A stretch of DNA of 64,000 nucleotides from Aquiflexum sp041749095 (GCF_041749095.1 NZ_JBGTCA010000011.1:3366-67365), one strand, 5' to 3'. Counted from the stretch's first letter, positions 53,082 to 63,258 are shown. The notes: generated by a model from the letters alone, not told the origin. Made by a program: numbers and translations.

Positions 53082-53197
53082 GGGGCAAAATTGTTTTTTA
53101 ATGTACACCCCAAAAGTGGCTATAGTTTATTAGGAGTAAATTAGGCTTAAATAAGTTTTGAGTTACAAAGGAATTTGGTGGGTGTACGATCTTCATC

Positions 53198-53968
53198 TTA
53201 ATTCAGCCGCTGAATGTATTTAATCCAATTACCATAATTAATTTCCTGTGTTTGGAAGTCATTATCAAAAAATGGAGAGAGTTCTCTATCTAGCCAGTTT
53301 TCTACTTCTTCATAGGTTGTTTCGTTTTTCTCAACTGCTGCAATGATATTGCTCTGTGTAGTAAAATATAAAGCCAATTGCTTTTTACTGAATGCAACTG
53401 TGTTTTTAAATCTTTCTTCTGTTACCAGATTAAAATTCTTTATAAATAGATTTTCATTCGTCCATAAGTAGGTATTGTTCCGTGGCGGAGAAGGGAACTT
53501 TTTTTTATAAACTTCCGGAAACCAATTAGAGAAGTCTTTTTTGCCAACAATCTCAGAAATAAAGAAATTATCGTAAAGCACTAACCATGACTTGCTTTTT
53601 AAAAGTCGGTTTGCTTCCATCAGGAATTTGTCGATATCAAACCAATGGACGCCAGAACTAACGGTAATTAAATCAAAGGTATTGTCTGTGAAAGGTTGTT
53701 GCTCTGCCGATGCAATTTGATAATGAATTTTATCTTTTTCCAAGGCAAGGTTCAACATCTCTTGCGATGTATCTGTCCCATATACCTCAATTGCAATATC
53801 CAAAAGTGCTTTAGTAGAAAGACCTGTTCCACACGCTATATCCAATGCCCTATCAAGTTTTCTATCAATGTGTAAATTCTCTTTAATATGATTAATGGTG
53901 TTGCTATGAAAATCAGGTCTCCCTATTGAATACCGTTCTGCTGAATTTCTTGGATTAAAATAGTTCAC
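53198..53968 (-). CDS. class I SAM-dependent methyltransferase
   Basis: Protein of 256 aa. Motif I ALDIACGTGLSTKALLDIA (about residues 41-59), VYGTDTSQEMLNLALEKD, FDLITVSSGVHWFDIDKFLMEANRLLKSKSWLVLYD. The HWFDID and C-terminal VENWLDRELSPFF features resemble the trans-aconitate methyltransferase-like group. Substrate unknown. It runs in the phnM orientation but 117 bp upstream of it, so a shared function is uncertain. Confidence 0.8.
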   Translation of the reverse strand: MNYFNPRNSAERYSIGRPDFHSNTINHIKENLHIDRKLDRALDIACGTGLSTKALLDIAIEVYGTDTSQEMLNLALEKDKIHYQIASAEQQPFTDNTFDLITVSSGVHWFDIDKFLMEANRLLKSKSWLVLYDNFFISEIVGKKDFSNWFPEVYKKKFPSPPRNNTYLWTNENLFIKNFNLVTEERFKNTVAFSKKQLALYFTTQSNIIAAVEKNETTYEEVENWLDRELSPFFDNDFQTQEINYGNWIKYIQRLN

Positions 53969-54472
53969 GGTATTTGTTGTGTTATTGTGATGCCACTAAT
54001 TATGTTCATTGTTCCGATTTTTAATCTTAAATCTTTGGAGATCATATGTCTATAACTTGGGGTAGTTCGCACACGATCTTTTTTTATACTAACATAATTT
54101 TAACCCTTAATTAATATAATTAAAATTTTCTAAAAACATTTCCAATGTAGTTTCGTGCACAACAAATTTCTTATGTTTTTCCATAAACAACAATACTATC
54201 GCTTATTTCAATGAATTACCAAATGCAGATATTTAATGTGTTTTTAGCTTAGAATAAAATGTAGTTATATCGATACTTATTCTAATAGAAAATGAAATTT
54301 ATATAAACTATGGAATTAGATTATTATATGAATATAGATTTTTTTGAACGCTCCATGGCTATGAACCTAAAGGAAGCCTTTCCATATCCTTCCGATTCTA
54401 TTCAAGCTACCATCGAGAAATTTAGTGAGGCTTTATCAAAACTTTCAATGTAAAATTAATCATTAGAATATC
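53969..54472. other. intergenic region with a possible 47-aa frame
   Basis: Only a short plus-strand frame at 54310-54453 is seen. It lies 20 bp before the MFS start and begins MELDYYMNIDFFERSMAMNL, followed by KEAFPYPSDSIQATIEKFSEALSKL. No family is recognised, and it may be a leader peptide, remnant or chance. The rest is AT-rich. Confidence 0.3.
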
Positions 54473-55780
54473 GTGGAAGTCTTAGAAAAAGAAGCCCCTC
54501 CTGTCACCACAAAATCAGAGATCGATGCCACCTATAAATACTGGAGGACCCGAATCTTATATACCTCTTTTATTGGATATGCTGTTTATTACGTTTGCCG
54601 GGTAAACATCTCCATGGCTTTACCAGGTATGGAAGCAGACCTTGGTTTTAATAAAATCCAGCTTGGATTGGTTGTTTCTGCCCTGCAGATCACTTATGCC
54701 CTCGGAAAATTTCTGAACGGAATTCTGTCCGACAGATCCAATCCTAAATATTTTATGGCTATTGGACTGTTTATGTCAGGCATAGCCAATTTAATTTTTG
54801 GCGTCACCACCAGTCTTTGGATATTGGTTTTATTATGGGGTTTAAATGGCTGGTTTCAAAGTATGGGATTTCCAGCAGGTGCACGATCTTTAAGTCACTG
54901 GTATTCTCCAAAAGAATATGGAAAGATATGGGGTATTTTCGGTACGTCGCATCAACTTGGTGCAGCTATTATTTATATCTCAGGAGGTTATCTCATTTTG
55001 AGTGGATGGCAAAACGCATTTATAGCCCCCTCATTCTTGGCGATATTAACTTCTGTATTTCTTTTTATACGGCTTACCAATATACCGGAAAAAATAGGGT
55101 TGCCCCCGGTTGAAGAATACAAAGGTGAAAAAAGTCGCCTAATTCCTGAAAAATTGACGGGCAGCAAAGCTGTGAAAAATCAGCTTTTGGCTAGGGTTAT
55201 CAAGAACAAATTTATTTGGTTTACTGCAATGGGCAACCTATTCCTATACATCGTCCGGTATGGAATAATGACCTGGGCACCGACCTTTGTAAGTGCCACA
55301 AAGGGAGTTACAATAACAGAAAGTGGGTGGGTACTTGCAGCCTATGAAGTAATTGGCATATTGGGAATATTATTTTCCGGATACCTCTCAGACCGTACAT
55401 TTAAAGCCAGAAGAGGCCCAATTATGGCAATTTTCATGTTCTTGTTGTCTTTTTTCGTTTTCCTTTTCCTCATAGTCCCCTATGGCAGCACCTGGCTGAT
55501 ACTAATAATAATATCTGTTTGCGGCTTTCTGGCAAGTGGTGCTCTCATGCTGGTAAGTGTCGCGGCAGCCACCTTTGCAGGAAAGGAGCTTGCGGCTAGT
55601 GGCGCAGGGTTTACAGGGTTTTGGGGATACATTGGGGCTACACTATCAGGTGTGGGTATTGGCTGGGCTGCAGAAACCTACGGGTGGGAGTGGGCATTTG
55701 CCTTAATAATTGCATCCTGTTTACTGAGCGCAGCATTTTTTGCACTAACATGGAATGCCAAACCAAAAATTGAAATATAA
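54473..55780 (+). CDS. organophosphate:phosphate antiporter family MFS transporter (GlpT/UhpT-like)
   Basis: Protein of 435 aa from a GTG start (54473), about 12 membrane helices. IDATYKYWRTRILYTSFIGYAVYYVCRVNISMALPGMEADLGFNKIQLGLVVSALQITYALGKFLNGILSDRSNPKYFM is the hallmark start of the OPA family, with the conserved Arg in YYVCRVN. Second half contains YLSDRTFKARRGPIMAIFM. OPA members swap sugar phosphates or glycerol-3-phosphate with phosphate, but specificity cannot be read here. Operon with a secreted CocE/S15 hydrolase (27-bp gap). Confidence 0.85.
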   Translation: MEVLEKEAPPVTTKSEIDATYKYWRTRILYTSFIGYAVYYVCRVNISMALPGMEADLGFNKIQLGLVVSALQITYALGKFLNGILSDRSNPKYFMAIGLFMSGIANLIFGVTTSLWILVLLWGLNGWFQSMGFPAGARSLSHWYSPKEYGKIWGIFGTSHQLGAAIIYISGGYLILSGWQNAFIAPSFLAILTSVFLFIRLTNIPEKIGLPPVEEYKGEKSRLIPEKLTGSKAVKNQLLARVIKNKFIWFTAMGNLFLYIVRYGIMTWAPTFVSATKGVTITESGWVLAAYEVIGILGILFSGYLSDRTFKARRGPIMAIFMFLLSFFVFLFLIVPYGSTWLILIIISVCGFLASGALMLVSVAAATFAGKELAASGAGFTGFWGYIGATLSGVGIGWAAETYGWEWAFALIIASCLLSAAFFALTWNAKPKIEI

Positions 55781-55807
55781 TTAAAACATCCTTAAAAATC
55801 CAAAAAA

Positions 55808-57676
55808 ATGAAAAATCATAATCTTAGAAGCTTATTGCTTATGCACCTGTCCATATTATTATGTACTACACTGTTTGCACAAAATTATTCGGTAGAAAAA
55901 AATATCATGGTTCCCACAAGAGACGGCATCGGTTTAGCTACAGACATCTACTTTCCGGCCAAGGGTGGCACAAAACTGGATGGAAAATTTCCGGTCATAT
56001 TCCTCCGGACTCCCTACAACAAAGATCCTAAAGATGTTGAAGGAATAGATTTTTATTGTAAAAATGGGTACATCATGGTTTTTCAAGACTGCCGTGGCCG
56101 GTATAAATCAGAAGGAAAATTCAGTAAATATGTGAATGAGCCAAATGATGGCTATGATGCCGTTGAGTGGATTGCAGCTCAGCCATGGAGTAATGGAAAG
56201 ATAGGAATGAAAGGAGGATCATATGGAGCTCACGTTCAAGCTTCTGCAGCAAAGCTTAACCCCCCTCATTTAAGTACTATAATGCTTACTGTTGGTGGGA
56301 CTTCCAATGGCTGGACACATGGTATCCGTAGTTATGGTGCTTTCACCAATAAACAATTAACATGGGCTTTTTCCAACCTCGCAAAGGAAACTGAGGATCC
56401 TATTGCAAAAGAACGCATGAAAAACGAGCCGGTAAGCAATTGGTTTCACGTACTTCCATTAAAAAAAGGGCATAACCCCCTTTCTGCTGATCCGGAAATA
56501 GAAGATTATATTTTCGAAATGATGGACCATGCTGATTATGATGATTATTGGAAGCAAATGGGCTTCAACTGGGTAGAATATTACGATCAGACTTCTGATA
56601 TCCCCATGATCCATATTTCTGGCTGGTACGATAATTATTGTCAGACCGCCATAGATAATTACCTGGGCTTAAGTGCCATCAAAAAATCCCCTATAAAATT
56701 ACTTATGGGACCATGGACGCATAATACAAAGGAAACAATGGCAGGAGATGTTGAATTTGGGGAAGATGCCCAAAATCCCGTAACTCAGGATTGGGAAAAA
56801 ATGTGGTTTGATCACTTCCTAAAAGGAGAAAAAAATATTATTGAGGAGGAGCTTCCAGTAAAAATATTTGTAATGGGTACAGGTGATGGCCACAAGGACA
56901 AAAATGGGCGACTGTTTCATGGTGGCTTTTGGCATACTGCCAATCAATGGCCTCTACCTGACACCAAATCTGTAAATTACTATTTACATGAAGATGGTAG
57001 CCTTAGTGCTTCAAAACCCAAGGAAAACGAAGTTCCTTTTACATTTGTTTTTGATCCGGAAAACCCGGTTCCGACTATAGGGGGAGGCATGGCTTCCACC
57101 CAACCAGTATGGACCGGAGGCGCTTTTGATCAAAGAGAAAAACCGTATGATGGAAATCCGAATACCGGCTTTTTTGGTTCAAAAAGCCCGTATTTACCAT
57201 TAAGTGCAAGAAAAGATGTGATGGTATATCAAACTGAGCCCTTAGAAAATGAAATGCAGATTACCGGACCTATTGTTGTCAAAATCCACGCTTCCTCTGA
57301 TTGTTTGGATACGGATTTTACAGCCAAATTAATTGATGTTTATCCTCCATCGGAAGATTATCCTAGTGGATACGAAATGAACCTTACTGATGGTATAATG
57401 CGGGCCAGATATAGAAATTCGCCCGAAAAAGCGGAATTAATGGAGCCGGGCAAAGTATATGAATTTACAATTACACCATTTCCTACGGCCAATGTCTTCA
57501 AAAAAGGCCATAGGATAAGAATTGATATTTCCAGTTCAAACTTTCCAAATTACGATGTAAACCCTAATACGGGTGAGAAATTAGGATTTAATAAGAGGAC
57601 TGTTAAAGCTAACAATACCATTTATCATGATATTAAACGACCTTCTTATGTAGTGCTTCCGATAGTGGCTCTCTAA
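55808..57676 (+). CDS. CocE/NonD (S15) family secreted hydrolase
   Basis: Protein of 622 aa with signal peptide (LLMHLSILLCTTLFAQ). Catalytic elbow GMKGGSYGAH (Ser about 140) and the CocE signature GYIMVFQDCRGRYKSEG; KIGMKGGSYGAHVQASAAKLNPP follows. The Asp and His come from SGWYDNYCQ and GPWTHNT. The second half is a jelly-roll C-domain (DFTAKLIDVYPPSEDYPSGYEMNLTDGIMRARYRNS). Typical substrates are acylated or ester-linked compounds. It ends next to the susD scar. Confidence 0.87.
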   Translation: MKNHNLRSLLLMHLSILLCTTLFAQNYSVEKNIMVPTRDGIGLATDIYFPAKGGTKLDGKFPVIFLRTPYNKDPKDVEGIDFYCKNGYIMVFQDCRGRYKSEGKFSKYVNEPNDGYDAVEWIAAQPWSNGKIGMKGGSYGAHVQASAAKLNPPHLSTIMLTVGGTSNGWTHGIRSYGAFTNKQLTWAFSNLAKETEDPIAKERMKNEPVSNWFHVLPLKKGHNPLSADPEIEDYIFEMMDHADYDDYWKQMGFNWVEYYDQTSDIPMIHISGWYDNYCQTAIDNYLGLSAIKKSPIKLLMGPWTHNTKETMAGDVEFGEDAQNPVTQDWEKMWFDHFLKGEKNIIEEELPVKIFVMGTGDGHKDKNGRLFHGGFWHTANQWPLPDTKSVNYYLHEDGSLSASKPKENEVPFTFVFDPENPVPTIGGGMASTQPVWTGGAFDQREKPYDGNPNTGFFGSKSPYLPLSARKDVMVYQTEPLENEMQITGPIVVKIHASSDCLDTDFTAKLIDVYPPSEDYPSGYEMNLTDGIMRARYRNSPEKAELMEPGKVYEFTITPFPTANVFKKGHRIRIDISSSNFPNYDVNPNTGEKLGFNKRTVKANNTIYHDIKRPSYVVLPIVAL

Positions 57677-57815
57677 CTACAAAGCTTTAATACCCAGAAG
57701 ATGGCAATATCCTGTGAGAGAAGTAGTTAACAACAGAGAAAACGCATCACAGGCCATCCAAAGACAGTTTGGCGGCAATGATGATGTCTTTGCAGATATA
57801 TGGATGTTGAAATAA
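57677..57815 (+). pseudogene. susD C-terminal remnant
   Basis: Frame continuing to a stop at 57815: KALIPRRWQYPVREVVNNRENASQAIQRQFGGNDDVF-ADIWMLK, about 33 of 41 residues identical to the C-terminus of the SusD at 42246-43826. No other SusD sequence precedes it; the S15 gene ends exactly one base before it. The body of susD (about 480 residues) and any susC were removed, leaving the C-terminal piece. Confidence 0.8.
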
Positions 57816-57832
57816 TATTAAATCGTATAAAA

Positions 57833-58651
57833 ATGAAAAAGCAAATTTTAACCCTTATCATATTCTTTGTTTGGGGCACATTCGAGTCACATGCTCAAAT
57901 AAATCTAGGTCTCGCATCAAGTCCAAATTTCAGGGAACTCGGCGGAATTGAGATCAATGATTCTCTAAAGGTTAAGTCAGGAAAAATCTATAGATCAGGA
58001 AGTTTTTCCAACCTTCAGCCGGAGGAATTGGAAAAAGTTGAGCAAACCAATTTGCAAACAATCATTGATTTCAGGTCCGATTTTGAGATCAAAAGAGAAC
58101 CCGACCACATACCAAGCGGTATGAAGGTAGATTGGATAAATGCCCCTATCGGGAATCTGGATGAAAAAGGAATGGCAAAGTTTTCTCAAATCCTAACAAG
58201 CCCGGATTTTAAAGAAGAGGATTTGGATAAGCTTATGAAGGAAGTCAATAGGGGATTCGTTCAAAATATTCAGGATTTTAAACCATTATTCAATGCTTTG
58301 GAAAATGAAGATACTGTCGTGTTATTTCACTGTAGTGCTGGAAAAGACAGAACCGGTCTTGCATCCTCCCTTATACTCCATGCCCTTGGTGCGGATTGGG
58401 AAACCATCATGGAAGATTATCTACGTTCCAATGAAGCCGTTGAAAAAATAGATTTAAAAAAGATGGAAGCCTATGGAATTCCTAAAGAAAGGGCCAAAGC
58501 ATTGATGGGAGTCAAAGAGGAATATTTAGTCGCTGCTTGGGATGAAATCGAGGAAAAATACGGCAATGCCGACAATTTACTGGAGAAAGAGTTTGGCATA
58601 GATGAAAAAATGAAGATAAGTTTAAGGAACCAATATTTGAACAGGAACTGA
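57833..58651 (+). CDS. exported tyrosine-protein phosphatase (DSP-like)
   Basis: Protein of 272 aa from the internal ATG at 57833 (the longer frame starts at 57800 within the susD scar). Signal peptide MKKQILTLIIFFVWGTFESHAQ. Active site HCSAGKDRTG (CX5R), with NFRELGGIEINDSLKVKSGKIYRSGSFSNL typical of the Bacteroidota PTP/IphP-like group. It would dephosphorylate proteins or phosphoesters outside the cytoplasm. Follows the S15 gene and the susD scar. Confidence 0.85.
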   Translation: MKKQILTLIIFFVWGTFESHAQINLGLASSPNFRELGGIEINDSLKVKSGKIYRSGSFSNLQPEELEKVEQTNLQTIIDFRSDFEIKREPDHIPSGMKVDWINAPIGNLDEKGMAKFSQILTSPDFKEEDLDKLMKEVNRGFVQNIQDFKPLFNALENEDTVVLFHCSAGKDRTGLASSLILHALGADWETIMEDYLRSNEAVEKIDLKKMEAYGIPKERAKALMGVKEEYLVAAWDEIEEKYGNADNLLEKEFGIDEKMKISLRNQYLNRN

Positions 58652-58942
58652 ATAATAATTTAAGATTTTAAAACCCATTTTTTGATGTTTCAGAAGATGG
58701 TTTTTTTTATTATTCTTTGAATCAGGTTAGAAATACCGATTCCCAAAACTTGTTCGATCAATAAATAAAAAGAGGGTTTATTTAATTAAGTGGGAAAAAA
58801 GGGTCATGGTATTTGCAATTGACTGTGGAAAATCAATACCAACTAACCACAACAAATATCTACCATTTAACAATTTTGGGACTTCCTACACTCCTATTTA
58901 GATATCTTTGTGATGTGTTTTTTTTCACAAAAAATTAATCCT

Positions 58943-61042
58943 ATGAACAAGAAATTACTATTGACTTTAGCATTTGGAGCCCTGATCAGCTTTCAACTTG
59001 AAGCACAGACATTAACAGGATTCACAAAAGACGCAGGTTCAAAACAACTGGAACTCGAAAAGCAATTTAAAAAAACAGTAGATTTTAGCAGATTTAAAAC
59101 CCATTTGACGGAAATAACCTCAGTTCCACATGTGGCAGGTTCGGTAGCAAATGAGAAGGTTAAGGATTACATGGTACAGTCAATGAAAGCAGCTGGTTGG
59201 GATGTAGCTGTTTATCCCTATGACCTTTACCTTTCAAAAGAACCGGGTGAATCGATTGTCGAATTGGTCACTCCCATTCGACAACCTTTAAACCAACAGG
59301 AATATATATTAAAAGAAGATCCATTTTCATCACATCCTGGTTTGTGGAAAGGATGGAATGCCTACTCTGGCAGTGGTGATGTGACTGCTGAGGTGGTTTA
59401 TGTCAATTATGGTGTCAAAGCGGATTTCGAAAAACTTGAAGAATTAGGAATTGATGTCAAAGGAAAAATAGTACTTGCGCGTTATGGTGGGAATTTCAGA
59501 GGTTATAAAGCCAAATTCGCCGAGCAATATGGTGCTGTCGGACTTTTGATTTTCACTGATCCCGATGATTCGGGTTATGCTAAAGGACTTGTTTATCCCG
59601 ATGGTACCTCATTTAGTGAGAGCTCAATTCAAAGAGGTTCTTTGTTGACAGCAGATTGGACTGGTGACCCGCTTACGCCTTTTGAACCTGCACTTCCTTT
59701 GGATGGAAAAACCAAAATCAAAAGACTTAATCCCGATGAAGTGGGTTTGCCTACCATTCCTGTCACTCCAATATCTTATGGTTCCGCAAAAGAAATCCTT
59801 GGTAAAATGCAGGGCAAACCTGTTCCGGCAGGCTGGCAAGGTGGGCTTCCCTTTACCTACAGACTCGAGGGAGGAAAAGATTTGACTGTAAGATTGAAAG
59901 TAGAACAAGAAAGAGGATATGTCAGGGCAAACAATGTTGTAGGAACTTTAAAAGGAGAAACGAATCCTGATGAATGGATCATTTTAGGTTGTCATTATGA
60001 TGCATGGAGCTTTGGATCGACTGATCCTAATTCGGGTACGGCCATGTTGCTCAGCCTTGCGGAGACCCTTGGCAAAATGACTAAAGATGGAAAAAAGCCT
60101 GCCAGGTCTATTTTGATCGCCCATTGGGATGCAGAAGAACATGGTGTAATCGGTTCCACAGAATGGGTCGAGCAATTCAGAAATGAATTGGGTGCCAAAG
60201 CAGTCGCTTATATCAATTTGGATGCGGCTGTTGGTGGAAGAAACTTCGGAGCTGCATCTTCACCTACTTTGAAAAGATCAATCATGGACGCTGCCAAAGA
60301 AGTCGCCTATCCGGATTCCTCAAAAACTGTATATGATGTGTGGGCAAAAGGAAGTGATGAACCAAATATAGGAAATCTGGGAGGTGGCTCTGACCATATC
60401 GCATTCTATATGCATGTAGGAGTTCCCTCTATGAGTGGTGGTGCAGGTGGTCCTTCTTTGTACCACACCAATTATGATAACCTTACTTATTATGAGAAGT
60501 TTGCCGATCCAACTTTCAAAATGGGCGGCACTGTAGAACAAGTGATCGGTATATTGAGCCTGAGGTTGGCAAATGCTGAAATCATCCCTTACCATGTTGG
60601 CAGATATGCCCAAGACCTTCAGATGCATTTTGAAGCTGCCGAAAAAGAGGTGAAAAGCTACAATAAAGATTTCTTTGGTTTCACAAAATCCAAAAATTCC
60701 ATAGCCGAATTGAAAAAAAGCGCTACGGCATTGGACAGCAAAATTGCAGAAGTGTTGGCTTCAAATATCAAAGATTCCAAGAAATTGAAAGCAATCAATA
60801 AAGACCTGATTTCATTGGAAAAAAGCTTTATCGATCCTAAGGGGATGTATTTCGGAAACTGGTACCGATCACTTTATGCTTCATCAGATCCATTCAGTGG
60901 ATATGCTTCATGGATTCTTCCGGGAATCAAGTATGAAACAGAAATGAAATCAACCGAGAGACTGACAGAATGGGATGATCGGTACAGTAAAGCAATCAAT
61001 GACCTTAAGTCCAAGATTGATGGATTGATGGGGAAGCTTTGA
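58943..61042 (+). CDS. M28 metallopeptidase (glutamate carboxypeptidase II / transferrin-receptor-like)
   Basis: Protein of 699 aa from the ATG at 58943. Signal peptide (KKLLLTLAFGALISFQLEAQ). A PA domain (about residues 110-280; VYVNYGVKADFEKLEELGIDVKGKIVLARYGGNFRGYKAK and AEQYGAVGLLIFTDPDD) is followed by the M28 domain with zinc ligands GCHYDAWSFGSTDPNSG, WDAEEHG and YINLDAA, and YHTNYDN. A TFR-dimerisation-like helical domain ends it. It removes C-terminal glutamate-like residues from peptides in the periplasm or medium. Confidence 0.92.
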   Translation: MNKKLLLTLAFGALISFQLEAQTLTGFTKDAGSKQLELEKQFKKTVDFSRFKTHLTEITSVPHVAGSVANEKVKDYMVQSMKAAGWDVAVYPYDLYLSKEPGESIVELVTPIRQPLNQQEYILKEDPFSSHPGLWKGWNAYSGSGDVTAEVVYVNYGVKADFEKLEELGIDVKGKIVLARYGGNFRGYKAKFAEQYGAVGLLIFTDPDDSGYAKGLVYPDGTSFSESSIQRGSLLTADWTGDPLTPFEPALPLDGKTKIKRLNPDEVGLPTIPVTPISYGSAKEILGKMQGKPVPAGWQGGLPFTYRLEGGKDLTVRLKVEQERGYVRANNVVGTLKGETNPDEWIILGCHYDAWSFGSTDPNSGTAMLLSLAETLGKMTKDGKKPARSILIAHWDAEEHGVIGSTEWVEQFRNELGAKAVAYINLDAAVGGRNFGAASSPTLKRSIMDAAKEVAYPDSSKTVYDVWAKGSDEPNIGNLGGGSDHIAFYMHVGVPSMSGGAGGPSLYHTNYDNLTYYEKFADPTFKMGGTVEQVIGILSLRLANAEIIPYHVGRYAQDLQMHFEAAEKEVKSYNKDFFGFTKSKNSIAELKKSATALDSKIAEVLASNIKDSKKLKAINKDLISLEKSFIDPKGMYFGNWYRSLYASSDPFSGYASWILPGIKYETEMKSTERLTEWDDRYSKAINDLKSKIDGLMGKL

Positions 61043-61083
61043 TTGGGGGGAATATTCTAATTTCAATTCTTATTACGTTTATC

Positions 61084-61731
61084 TTAAAAATTCATGCTTA
61101 ATCTTGCTACAATCCGTTCAACCCATTCTTTAAACCTAGGACATTTATCTAGAATTTCTTCCATACCAAGACTTTCAAGAATCATTTCACTATGAAAGGT
61201 CTTGTCATATTCAAAAATTCTCATCAATCTCTTGGAAGGTGCATTCTCAAGAGAGTTATTAATGTCTTCGGGGTTTGAATAGGATTCAATAATTGATTTC
61301 ACTTCATTTAGTTGTTCTTCCCTGTCAATCACAATCTTAAAACCAGAAATATTTGAGAATAATAGTGCTTCGAATTCATGTTTTTGGATGTAAGGAATTA
61401 GATCAATATTATTCCCAAAGTCTTTAATAATTGATTCTTCTATTTCCCTAATCCTGTCACTATTTTGATTATACCCTGGAAAGTCTGTAGGTAATCTAAA
61501 AAAATCAATTAAAGTTGTTACAATTGCTCCTTGAGAAAGTGTCCGTTCCAGCTCATTTCTAAAGAGTTGGTATCCTGTTACCCCACCCTTCTTATGTTGT
61601 TTTCTATTTGTGGTGATCGTTTGTGCATTCATCGGGTTTCTAAACCCAAGACGATATAAATAAGGTATTATGAACTTATTGACAAAGATGATTTCACAAT
61701 CTCCCTCTACCACAAAAACTAATCTCCTCAT
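61084..61731 (-). CDS. DUF4276 (TOPRIM-like) protein of an ATPase pair
   Basis: Protein of 215 aa from the ATG at 61731, which overlaps the ATPase stop (ATGA); the longer frame to 61803 is rejected. N-terminal LVFVVEGDCEIIFVNKFIIPYL supplies the TOPRIM Glu, and TTLIDFFRLPTDFPGYNQ has the DUF4276 D/P-rich block; the C-terminal half is helical (ERIVARL). Pairing an AAA ATPase with DUF4276 is known from several split OLD-like antiviral modules, so nuclease action triggered by the partner is likely. Confidence 0.75.
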   Translation of the reverse strand: MRRLVFVVEGDCEIIFVNKFIIPYLYRLGFRNPMNAQTITTNRKQHKKGGVTGYQLFRNELERTLSQGAIVTTLIDFFRLPTDFPGYNQNSDRIREIEESIIKDFGNNIDLIPYIQKHEFEALLFSNISGFKIVIDREEQLNEVKSIIESYSNPEDINNSLENAPSKRLMRIFEYDKTFHSEMILESLGMEEILDKCPRFKEWVERIVARLSMNF

Positions 61732-62819
61732 CCGATAGTATAAGGTTGGGCCCCAAAAATATTCTTTCCCCATAAATCCCCAAGAGTGTAGTCCTTCAGC
61801 CAATTTTCCAAATCAGGTGGATTCAATCTATAAAAATTTGAACCCTGCTCTGTTCGTTCTGTCACTACAATATCCTCAGGATCAAAATTATCAATTAAGT
61901 TAAGGGATTGGGTTGAAATTATAACCTGAGTGGTTTTTGAAACATTTCTAATAAGAGCTGCCAGTTTATTAATAGCTACAGGATGCAAACCAAGTTCTGG
62001 TTCATCTATTATGACAGTTCCAGGAGGTTCGGGTTGCATCAATAGTGTAGCTAAGCAGATAAATCTAAGTGTGCCGTCTGAAAGATGGTAGGCATTAAAG
62101 TAGGATTCAGGGGCACCTTTTTCCCTCCACTCCAACCTAATCATTTCAACGTTCAAATTGGATGGTTCTAAAACAAATTTATCAAAAAAAGGAGCAACAG
62201 ATTGAATGGTTTTCTCAATCCGTTGAAAGTGCTTATTATGTTTTAATTTGAGAAAATATAGAAAAGAAGCAATATTAGAACCATCATTTTTTAAATATCG
62301 GTTATCGTTTACATTTGAATTCCCCTTCATAGGAGACTTATCTCCTGTATCGTGGAAATGATATACATCAAACTCTTTCAACCGTTTGTTCAAATAATAT
62401 GCTTGTCCTTTATTAGTTTGAATTAATTCTGATTCCAATTTATTTTTTTCAATCCATTGATGGCTCCATGTTGTGTAAGACAAAAATGCAGTTTTGGTTG
62501 AATTTATAAAAAGACTGTCCTGAGCTTCCTTAAGCTTAACAATATATCTGTTAGTATCTGATAAAATAGAACCAAAAGTAATTTCAAAATTAATTTCGTA
62601 TGTTGTTTTCTTTCCGAAATGCAAAAAAGTATCTGCTCCTCCTTTAGACTTTACATAGCTCTGTAAATTTTGGATATATATGTTTCTGATTAATGTAAAA
62701 ATTGAAATAAAATTACTCTTTCCAACACCATTTCCCCCGAGTAAAATATTAATCGGCTTTAACTCAATCTCTTGATCCTGAATCGATTTATATCCTTGTA
62801 TCTTGATTCTGGTAATCAT
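61728..62819 (-). CDS. OLD/RecF-like AAA ATPase
   Basis: Protein of 363 aa. Walker A LGGNGVGKSNF at about residues 27-37 with the N-terminal IKIQGYKSIQDQEIELKPINILLGG strand of SMC/OLD-type ATPases; insert domain about residues 90-240; signature YHLSDGTLRFICLATLL and Walker B TVIIDEPELGLHP (about 270-282), then VIISTQSLNLIDNF (H-loop-like). Translationally coupled to DUF4276 (4-bp overlap). The operon has no methyltransferase or helicase, unlike Gabija or BREX. Probable phage defence. Confidence 0.8.
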   Translation of the reverse strand: MITRIKIQGYKSIQDQEIELKPINILLGGNGVGKSNFISIFTLIRNIYIQNLQSYVKSKGGADTFLHFGKKTTYEINFEITFGSILSDTNRYIVKLKEAQDSLFINSTKTAFLSYTTWSHQWIEKNKLESELIQTNKGQAYYLNKRLKEFDVYHFHDTGDKSPMKGNSNVNDNRYLKNDGSNIASFLYFLKLKHNKHFQRIEKTIQSVAPFFDKFVLEPSNLNVEMIRLEWREKGAPESYFNAYHLSDGTLRFICLATLLMQPEPPGTVIIDEPELGLHPVAINKLAALIRNVSKTTQVIISTQSLNLIDNFDPEDIVVTERTEQGSNFYRLNPPDLENWLKDYTLGDLWGKNIFGAQPYTIG

Positions 62820-63258
62820 AATTTTCCCTAAGCTAAAATTTCATTCATTTACTTATAACAAACTTAAACTTTTCATTTAACTTTCTTTATCCTTTTAAAT
62901 CTTGTGCCAAAACCATATCTGACTTGGTCAAAAATTCAAGGGTCAGAAATTCAATTAATTACTTGTATATTGATATATACACAAATTAAGGTAATTTATC
63001 GTGAATAAACCATTATCTTCTTTTGGAAAATAAAGGGATATAGTTTGACATGATCCATCATTGTGCAGTTTTTATTGGACGAAATTGGAAGCAAAGCAAT
63101 CAATTCCCCTAGTGTTATGTTAACTCTAATATTTAAAGGTTACCACCATCGCGAAAAGATTCAAGTTATACTTATTTGCCTCTGCGGGAAAGATTGTCAA
63201 TTCAGTGTTTATAAATAAATTATAACATGAATTTTCAGCATTTCCTCATCAAAAAAAA
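62820..63258. other. intergenic region
   Basis: About 440 bp without a supported gene between the ATPase start and the RNA methyltransferase end. No strong hairpin, tRNA or promoter box recognised. Confidence 0.5.

Noticed and set aside
61731..61803. Upstream extension of the DUF4276 protein to 61803
   Set aside because: It overlaps the ATPase gene and adds 24 residues without family similarity. The internal ATG gives the usual start and an ATGA coupling.
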